Origin: Taenia hydatigena
Taxonomy: Eukaryota > Platyhelminthes > Cestoda > Cyclophyllidea > Taeniidae
Length of the DNA stretch: 64,000 nucleotides
Direction: 5' to 3'
Assembly (NCBI GenBank): GCA_036345935.2
Contig: JADWOT020000003.1
Coordinates: forward strand, 9,226,134 to 9,290,133
A program made the translations under genes and the position numbers. The notes beneath the pieces are model-generated. The model saw only the letters and a list, made by a program, of their open reading frames with translations. It was not told the DNA's origin and ran no database searches. Each line of letters begins with the position of its first letter. Position 1 is the first letter of the stretch. Below are positions 33,225-45,945 of this stretch, piece by piece.

Positions 33225-36200
33225 GGGCATTTTTATAGTCTTACTTCGAGAACACTTGGAATTCGGCGCTTAAATCTTGCATATTTGCAGCATTGATCTA
33301 CACGGCACTTCGAATTTCGCGCGCAGTTATTGTATACTGGAGGCATTTATCTTCACGAGACTTTGAATTTGGCGCTCAACGCTTGTATATTTGCAGCATT
33401 GATCTACACGGCACTTCGAATTTCTCGCATATTTATTGTATATTGGAGGCATTTATCTTCACGAGACTCTGAATTTAGCGCTCAACTCTTGTATATTTGC
33501 AGCATTGATCTACACGTGACTTCGAATTTCTCGCACAATTACTGTGCATTTGATGCAATTATCGTCACGAGACCTTGAATTTTGCGCCCAAATCTTGTAT
33601 ATTTGCACCAATGATCTTCGCGGGACTTCGAATTTCGCGCCCAATTATTGTAAATTGGAGGCATTTATCTTCACGAGACTTTGAATTTGGCGCTCAACTC
33701 TTCTGCATTCGCAGCATTGATCTACACGACACTTCGAAATTCGCGCACAATTATTGTATATTGGAGGCATTTATCTTCACAAGACTTCGAATTTAACGCT
33801 CAACTCTTGTATATTTGCAGCATTGATCTACACGGCATTCCGAATTTCTCGCACAATTATTGTGTATTGGAGGCATTTATCTTCACGAGACTTTGAATTT
33901 GGCGCTCAACTCTTGTATATTTGCAGCATTGATCTACACGGCACCTCGAATTTCGCGCACAATTATTGTAAGTTGGAGGCATTTATCTTCAAAAGACTCT
34001 GAATTTGGCGCTCAACTCTTGTGCATTTGCAGCATTGTTCTTCGCGGCACTTCGGATTTCGCGCACATTTATTGTATATTGGAGGCAATTATCGTCACGA
34101 GACTTTGAATTTGGCGCCAAAATTCTGCATATTTGCAGCATTGATCGACACGGCACTTCGAATTTCTCGCACATTTATTGTATATTGGAGGCATTTATCT
34201 TCACGAGACTTTCCATTTGGCGCTCAACTCTTGTATATTTGCAGCAGTGATCTACAGGGCACTTCGAAATTCGCGCACAATTATAGTATATTTGAGGCAT
34301 TTATCTTCACGGGACATTGAATTTGGCGCTCAACTCTTGTATATTTGCAGCATTGATCTACACGGCACTTCGAATTTCGCGCACAATTACTGTGCATTTG
34401 ATGCAATTATCGTCACGAGACTTTGAATTTTGCGCCCAAATCTTGTATATTTACACCAATGATCTTCGCGGGACTTTAATTTCGCGCATTAATATTGTAA
34501 AGTTGAGGCATTTATCGTCACGAGACTTTGAATTTGGCGCTCAACTCTTGTGCATTTGCAGCATTGATCTACACGGCACTTCGAAATTCGCGCACAATTA
34601 TTGTATATTTGGAGGCATTTATCTTCACGAGACTTTGAATTTGGCGCTCAACTCTTGTGCATTTGCAGCATTGATCTACACGGCACTTCGAAATTCGCGC
34701 ACAATTATTGTATATTGGAGGCATTTATCTTCACGAGACTTCGAATTTAACGCTCAACTCTTGTGCATTTGCAGCATTGATCTACACGGCATTCCGAATT
34801 TCTCGCACAATTATTGTGTATTGGAGGCATTTATCTTCACGAGACTTTGAATTTGGCGCTCAACTCTTGTATATTTGCAGCATTGGTCTACACGGCACCT
34901 CGAATTTCGCGCTCAATTATTGTAAGTTGGAGGCATTTATCTTCAAAAGACTCTGAATTTGGCGCTCAACTCTTGTGCATTTGCAGCATTGTTCTTCGCG
35001 GCACTTCGGATTTCGCGCACATTTATTGTATATTGGAGGCAATTATCGTCACGAGACTTTGAATTTGGCGCCAAAATTCTGTATATTTGCAGCATTGATC
35101 GACACGGCAATTCGAAATTCGCGCACAATTATTGTATATTGGAGGCATTTATCTTCACGAGACTCTGAATTTGGCGCTCAACTCTTGTATATTTGCATCA
35201 GTGATCTACACGGCACTTCGAATTTCGTGCACAATTATTGTAAATTTGATGCAATTATCGTCACGAGTCTTTGAATTTTGCGCCCAAATCTTGTATATTT
35301 ACACCAATGATCTTCGCGGGACTTTAATTTCGCGCAATAATATTGTAAAGTTGAGGCATTTATCGTCACGAGACTTTGAATTTGGCGCTCAACTCTTGTG
35401 CATTCGCAGCATTCATCTACACGGCACTTTGAATTTCGCGCACAATTATTGTATATTGGAGGCATTTATCTTCACGAGACTTTGAATTTGGCGCCCAAAT
35501 TTTGTATATTTGCAGCATTGATCTGCACGGCACTTCGAATTTCGCGCACAATTATTGTAAATTGGAGGCATTTATCTTCACGAGACTTTGAATTTGACAC
35601 TCAACGCCTGTATATTTGCAGCAGTAATCTACAAAACACTTCGAATTTCGCGCACAATTACTGTGCATTTGATGCGATTATCGTCACGAGACTTTGAATT
35701 TTGCGCCCAAATCTTGTATATTTGCACCAATGATCTTCGCGGGACTTCGAATTTCGCGCAATATTGTTGTAAATTGGAGGCATTTATCTTCACGAGACTT
35801 TGAATTTGGCGCTCAACTCTGGTGCATTTGCAGCATTGATCTACACGGCACTTCGAAATTCGCGCACAATTATTGTGTATTGGAGGCATTTATCGTCCCG
35901 AGACTCTGAATTTGGCGCTCAACTCTTGTATATTTGCAGCATTGGTCTACACGACACCTCGAATTTCGCGCACAATTATTGTAAGTTGGAGGCATTAATC
36001 TTCAAAAGACTCTGAATTTGGCGCTCAACTCTTGTGCATTTGCAGCATTGTTCTTCGCGGCACTTTGGATTTCGCGCACATTTATTGTATATTGGAGGCA
36101 ATTTTCGTCACGAGACTTTGAATTTGGCGCCCAAATTTTGTATATTTGCAGCATTGATCTACACGGCACTTCGAAATTCGCGCACAATTATTGTATATTG

Positions 36201-39200
36201 GAGGCATTTATCTTCACGAGACTCTGAATTTGGCGCTCAACTCTTGTATATTTGCATCAGTGATCTACAGGGCACTTCGAAATTCGCGAACAATTATTGT
36301 ATATTTGAGGCATTTATCTTCACGAGACTTTGAATTTGGCGCTCAACGCTTGTATATTTGCAGCATTGATCTACACGGCACTTCGAATTTCTCGCACATT
36401 TATTGTATATTGGAGGCATTTATCTTCACGAGACTTTCCATTTGGCGCTCAACTCTTGTGCATTTGCAGCAGTGATCTACAGGGCACTTCGAAATTCGCG
36501 CACAATTACTGTGCATTTGATGCAATTATCGTCACGAGACTTTGAATTTGGCGCCCAAATCTTGTATATTTACACCAATGATCTTCGCGGGACTTTAATT
36601 TCGCGCATTAATATTGTAAAGTTGAGGCATTTATCGTCACGAGACTTTGAATTTGGCGCTCAACTCTTCTGCATTCGCAGCATTGATCTACACGACACTT
36701 CGAAATTCGCGCACAATTATTGTGTATTGGAGGCATTTATCTTCACGAGACTTCGAAGTTAACGCTCAACTCTTGTATATTTGCAGCATTGATCTACACG
36801 GCATTCCGAATTTCTCGCACAATTATTGTGTATTGGAGGCATTTATCTTCACGAGACTTTGAATTTGGCGCTCAACTCTTGTATATTTGCAGCATTGATC
36901 TACACGGCACTTCGAATTTCGCGCACAATTATTTATTGGGTAAGTTGGAGGCATTTAATCTTCCAAAAGCTCTGAGATTTGCGCTCAACTCTTGTGCCAT
37001 TTGCAAAGCATGTTCTTCGCCGGGCACTTCGAGGATTTCGGCCGCACATTTATTGTATATTTGAGGATTATATCGTGCACGAACTTGAATTGGGCTCACT
37101 CTTAGTGCATTTAGCAGCATTGATCTACACGGCACTTCGAATTTCGCGCACAATTATTGTATATTGGAGGCATTTATCTTCACGAGACTCTGAATTTGGC
37201 GCTCAACTCTTGTATATTTGCATCAGTGATCTACACGGCACTTCGAATTTCGCGCACAATTATTGTAAATTTGATGCAATTATCGTCACGAGTCTTTGAA
37301 TTTTGCGCCCAAATCTTGTATATTTACACCAATGATCTTCGCGGGACTTTAATTTCGCGCAATAATATTGTAAAGTTGAGGCATTTATCGTCACGAGACT
37401 TTGAATTTGGCGCTCAACTCTTGTGCATTCGCAGCATTCATCTACACGGCACTTCGAATTTCGCGCACAATTATTGTATATTGGAGGCATTTATCTTCAC
37501 GAGACTTTGAATTTGATACTCAACGCCTGTATATTTGCAGCAGTAATCTACAAAACACTTCGAATTTCGCGCACAATTACTGTGCATTTGATGCGATTAT
37601 CGTCACGAGACTTTGAATTTTGCGCCCAAATCTTGTATATTTGCACCAATGATCTTCGCGGGACTTCGAATTTCGCGCAATATTGTTGTAAATTGGAGGC
37701 ATTTATCTTCACGAGACTTTGAATTTGGCGCTCAACTCTGGTGCATTTGCAGCATTGATCTACACGGCACTTCGAAATTCGCGCACAATTATTGTGTATT
37801 GGAGGCATTTATCGTCCCGAGACTCTGAATTTGGCGCTCAACTCTTGTATATTTGCAGCATTGGTCTACACGACACCTCGAATTTCGCGCACAATTATTG
37901 TAAGTTGGAGGCATTAATCTTCAAAAGACTCTGAATTTGGCGCTCAACTCTTGCATTTGCAGCATTGTTCTTCGCGGCACTTCGAATTTCGCGCACAATT
38001 ATTGTATATTGGAGGCAATTATCGTCACGAGACTCTGAATTTGGCGCTCAACTCTTGTATATTTGCAGCATTGATCTACACGGCACTTCGAATTTCGCGC
38101 ACAATTACTGTGCATTTGATGCAATTATCGTCACGAGACTTTAAATTTGGCGCTCAACTCTGGTGCATTTGCAGCATTGATCTACACGGCACTTCGAATT
38201 TCGCGCACAATTACTGTGCGTTTGATGCAATTATCGTCACGAGACTTTGAATTTTGCGCCCAAATCTTGTATATTTGCACCAATGATCTTCGCGGGACTT
38301 CGAATTTCGCGCAATATTATTGTAAATTGGAGGAATTTATCTTCACGAGACTTTGAATTTGGCGCTCAACTCTTGTGCATTTGCAGCATTGATCTACACG
38401 GCACTTCGGAATTCGCGCACAATTATTGTATATTTGAGGCATTTATCTTCACGAGACTTTGAATTTGGCGCTCAACTCTTGTATATTTGCAGCATTGATC
38501 TTCGCGTCACTTCGAATTTCGCGCATAATTTTTGTATATTTGAGGCATTTATCTTCACGAGACTTCGAATTTGGCGCTCAACTCTTGTGCATTTGCAGCA
38601 TTGATCTACACGGCACTTCGAATTTCGCGCACATTTATTGTAAATTGGAGGCATTTATCGTCACGAGACTTTGAATTTGGCGCTCAACTCTTGTGCATTT
38701 GCATCAGTGATCTACACGGCACTTCGAAATTCGCGCACAATTATTGTATATTTGATGCAATTATCGTCACGAGACTTTGAATTTTGCGCCCAAATCTTGT
38801 ATATTTACACCAATGATCTTCGCGGGTCTTTAATTTCGCGCATTATTATTGTAAAGTTGAGGCATTTATCTTCACGAGACTTTGAATTTGCCGCTCAACT
38901 CTTGTATATTTGCAGCATTGATCTTCGCGGCACTTCGAATTTCGCGCACAATTTTTGTATATTTGATGCAATTATCGTCACGAGACTTTGAATTTGGCGC
39001 TCAACTCTTGTGCATTTGCAGCATTGATCTACACGGCACTTCGAATTTCGCGCACAATTATTGCGATTTGATGCAAATATCGTCACGAGACTTTGAATTT
39101 TGCGCCCAAATCTTGTATATTTACACCAATGATCTTCGCGGGTCTTTAATTTCGCGCATTAGTATTGTAAATTTGAGGCATTTATCTTCACGAGACTTTG

Positions 39201-41908
39201 AATTTGGCGCTCAACTCTTGTATATTTGCAGCATTCATCTACACGGCACTTCGAATTTCGCGCAATATTATTGTATATTGGAGGCATTTATCGTCACGAG
39301 ACTTTGAATTTGGCGCTCAACTCTTGTGCATCTACAGCATTGATCTACACGGCAATTGGAATTTCGCGCACAATTATTGTATATTGGAGGCATTTATCTT
39401 CGCGAGACTTTGAATTTGGCGCTCAACTCTTGTGCATTTGCAGCATTGATCTACACGGCACTTCGAATTTCGCGCACAATTACTGTGCATTTGATGCAAT
39501 TATCGTCACGAGACTGAATTTTGCGCCCAAATCTTGTATATTTGCACCAATGATCTTTGCGGGACTTCGAATTTCGCGCAAAATTATTGTAAATTGGAGG
39601 CATTTATCTTCACGAGACTTTGAATTTGGCGCTCAACTCTGGTGCATTTGCAGCATTGATCTACACGGCACTTTGAATTTCGCGCACAATTACTGTGCAT
39701 TTGATGCAATTATCGTCACGAGACTTTGAATTTTGCGCCCAAATCTTGTATATTTGCACCAATGATCTTCGCGGGACTTCGAATTTCGCGCAATATTATT
39801 GTAAATTTGAGGCATTTATCGTCACGAGACTTTGAATTTGGCGCTCAACTCTTGTGCATTTGCAGCATTGATCTACACGGCACTTCGAATTTCGCGCACA
39901 ATTATTGTATATTTGAGGCATTTATCGTCACGAGACTTTGAATTTGGCGCTCAACTCTTGTGCATTTGCAGCATTGATCTACACGGCACTTCGAAATTCG
40001 CACACAATTATTGTAAATTGGAGCCATTTATCTTCACGAGACTTTGAATTTGGCGCTCAACTCTTGTATATTTGCAGCATTGATCTACACGGCAATTCGA
40101 ATTTCGCGCACAATTATTGTATATTGGAGGCATTTATCTTCACGAGACTTTGAACTTGGCGCTCAACTCTTGTGCATTTGCATCAGTGATCTACAGGGCA
40201 CTTCGAAATTCGCGCACAATTATTGTATATTTGATGCAATTATCGTCACGAGACTTTGAATTTTGCGCCCAAATCTTGTATATTTACACCAATGATCTTC
40301 GCGGGTCTTTAATTTCGCGCAATATTATTGTAAAGTTGAGGCATTTATCTTCACGAGACTTTGAATTTGCCGCTCAACTCTTGTATATTTGCGGCATTGA
40401 TCTTCGCGGCACTTCGAATTTCGCGCAAAATTATTGTATATTGTAGGCATTTATCGTCACGAGACTTTGAATTTGGCGCTCAACTCTTGTGCATTTGCAG
40501 CATTGATCTACACGGCACTTCGAATTTCGCGCACAATTATTGCGAATTGATGCAATTATCGTCACGAGACTTTGAATTTTGCGCCCAAATCTTGTATATT
40601 TACACCAATGATCTTCGCGGGACTTTAATTTCGCGCATTAATATTGTAAAGTTGAGGCATTTATCGTCACGAGACTTTGAATTTGGCACTCAACTCTTGT
40701 GCATTCGCAGCATTGATCTACACGACACTTCGAAATTCGCGCACAATTATTGTATATTGGAGGCATTTATCTTCACGAGACTTTGAATTTGGCGCTCAAC
40801 TCTTGTGCATTTGCAGCATTGATCTACACGGCACTTCGAAATTCGCGCACAATTATTGTGTATTGGAGGCATTTATCGTCCCGAGACTCTGAATTTGGCG
40901 CTCAACTCTTGTATATTTGCAGCATTGGTCTACACGACACCTCGAATTTCGCGCACAATTATTGTAAGTTGGAGGCATTAATCTTCAAAAGACTCTGAAT
41001 TTGGCGCTCAACTCTTGTGCATTTGCAGCATTGTTCTTCGCGGCACTTCGAATTTCGCGCACAATTATTGTATATTGGAGGCAATTATCGTCACGAGACT
41101 CTGAATTTGGCGCTCAACTCTTGTATATTTGCAGCATTGATCTACACGGCACTTCGAATTTCGCGCACAATTACTGTGCATTTGATGCAATTATCGTCAC
41201 GAGACTTTAAATTTGGCGCTCAACTCTGGTGAATTTGCAGCATTGATCTACACGGCACTTCGAATTTCGCGCACAATTACTGTGCGTTTGATGCAATTAT
41301 CGTCACGAGACTTTGAATTTTGCGCCCAAATCTTGTATATTTGCACCATTGATCTTCGCGGGACTTCGAATTTCGCGCAATATTATTGTAAATTGGAGGA
41401 ATTTATCTTCACGAGACTTTGAATTTGGCGCTCAACTCTTGTGCATTTGCAGCATTGATCTACACGCCACTTCGGAATTCGCGCACAATTATTGTATATT
41501 TGGGGCATTTATCTTCACGAGACTTCGAATTTGGCGCTCAACTCTTGTATATTTGCAGCATTGATCTACACGGCACTTCGAATTTCGCGCACATTTATTG
41601 TAAATTGGAGGCATTTATCTTCACGAGACTATGAATTTGGCACTCAACTCTTGTATATTTGCAGCAGTGATCTACACGACACTTCGAAATTCGGGCACAA
41701 TTATATATAAATTTGAGGCATTTATCTTCCCGAGACTCTGAATTTTGCGCCCAAATTCTGTATATTTGCAGCATTGATCTACACGGCACTTCGAATTTCG
41801 CGCACAATTATTGTAAATTGGAGGCATTTATCTTCACGAGACTTTGAATTTGGCGCTCAACGCCTGTATATTTGCAGCATTAATCTACACGGTTCTTCGA
41901 ATTTTGCC
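33225..41908 (+). repeat. 106-bp satellite array, about 82 units
   Basis: A tandem array of about 8.7 kb. Successive landmarks are exactly 106 bp apart over long runs (for example 39726, 39832, 39938, 40044). A unit reads, in pieces: GGCGCTCAACTCTTG, TGCATTTGCAGCATTGATC, TACACGGCACTTCGAA, TTTCGCGCACAATTATTG, TATATTGGAGGCATTTATC, TTCACGAGACTTTGAATTT. Units of 103-104 bp occur where 2-3 bases are lost (ACTTTAATTT for ACTTCGAATTT). Two or three alternating variants exist at several positions. The many overlapping open frames on both strands follow from the repeat: 106 is not a multiple of three, so frames rotate from unit to unit, and one plus-strand frame always meets TGA in ACTTTGAAT. The array is therefore read as non-coding satellite. 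Edge units are degenerate. Confidence 0.97.
36925..37130. other. Indel-scrambled patch within the satellite
   Basis: About two units here carry many single-base and short insertions and deletions (for example TTATTTATTGGGTAAG, GTGCCATTTGCAAAGCATG, CGCCGGGCACTTCGAGGATTTCGGCCGC), while units on both sides are clean. The pattern is like uncorrected long-read error or a forced assembly join rather than biological drift. Confidence 0.7.
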
Positions 41909-44900
41909 TGTAGGCTGAGAAGTGAAATAGTGCTTAGCTTAATGTCAATCTGTGGGGGCTGACTTCGATGCAACGGAATTTACAAGTCTCGGGAATATTA
42001 ATGAGCAACCATGCTAAAAATTCGCAGATCTGTTAAGACATCCAGTGAATACAATTTAAGAGGGCTCATTTTACGTAAACACATGTGTCGTGAATTTTTG
42101 GAAGTAATTATAGCATTTGGCATTGCATGATGTCTGGTGCGACACTGGTTAAACTGGCAGTGAAATGCATCAATAGAAGTGAAGTTTCATTTGAAAAGTT
42201 AAATTAAATGGAGCTGAAAATTCCTAATTTGCCGAGAGTTCATTAAAAGAAGAAAGATCTGTTGCGTGTATTGGTTTGCGCAAGGACCTTGGCTGCGCTT
42301 GAAGATATTTTATATGCCGAGAGAGGTGTTGTGCTAAAATCCAATTCTCTAGAGCACAAGAATACGCATGACGATTGCATAAGTGCTTGAAGGGTCGTGC
42401 AGCACAATCTACCATCCAATGTGATGTTGCAAAACAAATAACGCTGTAGAAAATTCTCTCCTCTCTTCCTTTTCCATTAGACTACCCCACGTACAAGAAG
42501 CTTGAATTTTCCTGAGTATTTTTTGCTGCATTAGGTGAAACTGTCTGTCAGTAGATAGCTTTTAGCAGGAGTTAGGAGGTGAGCCAATCTGTGGCATCAG
42601 AATCGGTCTACGCTTCCAAACCATATTTTCACCGTCAATTTCTGTGCTAGTTGACACCTGCGCCATTTGACTGCCAACTAATCCTTTAATAAGCATTGCA
42701 TTAGGGACCTCCTATTTTCGTAAAAAGCGACGGCTAACTTCGCTGCACATTGTGTCCTCGTGTGACTGTGACATTATCCTGCATAGTAGTGATTTGATAT
42801 TAAGGGAGCTGACATCAATTGCGGTAATGAAGCAAATTTATAGATAGTGCAAGCCAGGAATATAGCACAACCGGAAGTTCGCGCATGCTGTCTGGATTCA
42901 CAGCGGAGTAATTTGTCACCCCTGCATTTCCAAAAGTAGCATTTATTAAAATATCTACCTCAGTACGTTCATTACTGCCGTTAAATGTCTCTGCCTAACG
43001 CTACGATTCATGCTTTATCCAAATCACTTTTCAAGCTTAAATTTGAGGCATGCTTAGTTGTATTATCAAAATCTACTCTTTAATCCACTAGCATTGCAAC
43101 GTTTGAAATCTGGCACTCACCTTTCTGTTACTTTTTAAATTATCCGAAGGTTTAGAATGCAGAGCTTATTGGAAAACGCCGGTGATTTAGGCACCACCGT
43201 TATTCGTAAAGAGGACCAGGAACAACTTTTCTTCAAATTAGATCTGTACTTGCCGTTCTAGCGCCTTCTTCAATTATGAGCCGTGTGTATACGAAATGGC
43301 TTCTCTACGGAAATGCTTGAGACTGCCGATGAGTGAGAGGAACGGCAAAGATTTGATAGATTAGCTTTAACCAAGCTTCCCACATTGTAAGTCGACCTGT
43401 TTCATTTCACGCTGTTGGCAATGCTCAACCCTTCCTGGCGTCTTGAACAGCCCTAATTGCTAGGTGCTTAAGCTGCGATTACTAAGGAAAGCGTTGCAAA
43501 TGCGAAAAATTAGAGGCGGCACTGAAGCGTACTACTAAAGAGTTGCAATAAAGAGTGGCCTATCGATAATAAGTGATTTGACACTTTGGTTTGCAAACAA
43601 TTTTTGCATTTAAGGCATATTTCGGCTTAATAACACAAAAATGGCCTCTCATGTGGGTCGAATGAGTGCATTAAATGCTAAAAGTAGCAGCAGCTTAAAC
43701 ACGAGTTCGACCTAGATGCTTGGAAGAGCAGCCTGTATACGGCCCAAAGGCACGAGTACCCCGGAGTTACGTAAGATGAAGGTGTTGAACAATGCAGGAA
43801 GGGTATCTTCAGCTAATCTCTACCAGAGTTGAACATTAAGAATGTTGCCCCATAAATTGCTAGATTAACTTCATGAAGGCGTTTAATGTGATAAAACGGA
43901 TCGCAAGTGACGCCGATGTGACTGCGTCTAAAATCAGCATAGCGGCAGCAGGAAGAGCAGTATATTGCTTCCTCAGCAATTCATCTTAAGACAATCAGCG
44001 AGCCATGATGCCTCATTTGAAATTGACCAACACAAATTCGCGTCTCGGACGTGGTTACATGACCCATCAATTCGGGGGTGTGAACAACCACACAGAACCA
44101 AGCAACAAAGAATGACAACTTTATCAGAATTCTCCTCACTCTAGAGACTTTTCAGCTTATAGAGCTGCTCCCGCAATCTAGCAGCGCACGCCATATAAGA
44201 AAAAGGGAGCAGCAGTGCAGCATGCATTTAAGAAACACGGCTGCGAACAGAGCAAAGTTTAGTGATAGTAGGGACAAGTGATACGCTGAGTTGTAAAGCA
44301 AAGAAGTTAAAATGTCAGAAAATGGGGACCTCTCTATGAGTGAACAGAGATGCGCTAAAAAGCATAGGCGATTTTACGTAGCTACGTGATATTAAAGTGC
44401 ATATTTAGTGGAGTTAATTTGAGACAGTCCTCAAGTCGTAGGCATCACATCAATCTTGGCATTCAGCTGTTGACAAAGACAAAGTTGACAGCACAAGTTT
44501 CTCAACTAATCACAGCTATCCGCAATGTGAAACCTAAGCCGATAATACGTTTACTCTTGCAACGTTTTCACTTAAAACAGCCACCCAGCACACTTGAGAC
44601 TCTCGGTCAACCAGATAACTCTAAGCTGCAAAGGGCTCATAAGGTAGCACGCTGTAAAGTGGTAGTGATTTGGAAGCTAGTAGTAACTCAGACATCTGAC
44701 CTCACAATACCATGTCATCATTTGCATGAATAAGAGGTTCATCACTCAGCCTCTGACAAACTGATTCTTCTCAGTTACAGAATAGCCTCATCGAAGACAT
44801 AACGAAGGGCATGTCATGCATTGGCCAACTTGCCTCCGCAGTCTTCAGAACGGGCGCAGCTGTAGCAAGCTGCTCTCATTGTAGGTGGTGTGCAGCGCAC

Positions 44901-45945
44901 GTGGATCTGTTCATTCATCTGACCTTGCTAATCACCGTGGCGGGTGACAGTTTTAGTGCACGCATGAAGAGTGGAGATGGGTGGAGGTAACCACTCATGC
45001 ACTTTCCCATTTTATTCGCGTATGCACCACTTGAATCGCGCACACTTTTAAGCATTGTGTATAGTTTGCTAGAAATTATCTCAACTTTGGTGTTGGTTGG
45101 ATTTACCACTTCTTTCTGCATCAAATGCACTTACTCCATCCGCATGAGCACATCATTCTGCGCTATCAAAACGCAAAATATATTTATTGAAATTCCTGCA
45201 GTTGAGCACATCTTCTGGCTCCTAGACCACTAACATGCAAAAATAAACCATGCAAAAGACACTTTTGCACTTTCACCGGGATTCCGCTTCAATTGAGGTG
45301 AGTGTTCAGTGGACCAGCATTTTTGGGATTTCAAACTTCGTGAATAAATCAGTGCTAGTCTACATTAGTTTAATTTCAACACTCGTTATGAGGAGTTTAC
45401 TGTGGATGCTGATAATGACAGGTTGCGTTAAAGTCGACACTTAAGGATTATTTCGCAGATAAAGGCGTTGTTGTTTCACGGCCCTATATCTACATTAGCC
45501 TAAATACACCATGGCACGTGCGTGGTCAATGCCAACTGCAAATACGCAAGGACTGCCTAGGGAATGGCCTTCTGTCTTATCAAGTTAATGGCTCATAGCT
45601 GTGAAATAGGCAGCGGTATTGATGCCATAGTTGCTGCAAGGCACTACTCTACGCTCAGGATTATAAGTTTCCATGTTATTGGATTGCAGCCCCTATAGTC
45701 GGATAAAGGGGAGTCAGATAGGTGTTGCTGATGCGCGAATGTCAGACCAGGTGATACGGCGAGAACCGATGAGCTGTCATCTCAGTGGGGTCACTCGGAC
45801 ACCCCCTCCAAGGCGCAATGTATTTAAGCCTCGGCGCATCTACCACGCCATCAATCTACGCTAGCGTCTCGCGCCAATGGTAGGTCCTAAAGGCCAACAT
45901 TTCTTTTTCATTAATTATTATTGTTTACAACTCCTTAGTAATTTG
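41909..45945. other. Stretch with no recognisable gene
   Basis: The sequence is AT-rich and apparently unique. The longest plausible frame (44386-44733, 115 codons, non-conserved appearance) is not convincing. Near 45780-45870 the base composition turns GC-rich around a TATTTAAG string; see findings. No repeat of the 7-24 kb family was recognised here. Confidence 0.45.
45780..45880 (+). promoter_or_regulatory. Possible core promoter with TATTTAAG
   Basis: A locally GC-rich stretch (CACTCGGACACCCCCTCC, GCCTCGGCGCATC) surrounds TATTTAAG at 45821-45828. The spacing is plausible for a TATA-type promoter reading toward copy B, whose first ATG is at 45996. The element is outside the duplicated unit and absent at copy A. 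The evidence is composition and one motif only. Confidence 0.2.

Noticed and set aside
33225..41908. CRISPR array
   Set aside because: The units are contiguous near-identical 106-mers with no unique spacers between short repeats, and the context is eukaryotic.
33330..41962. Dozens of overlapping 60-177 codon open frames, on both strands, resembling a repetitive protein
   Set aside because: They are by-products of the 106-bp satellite. The unit is not a multiple of three, so frames rotate and each ends at the same TGA after about two units. A real repeat protein would keep one frame.
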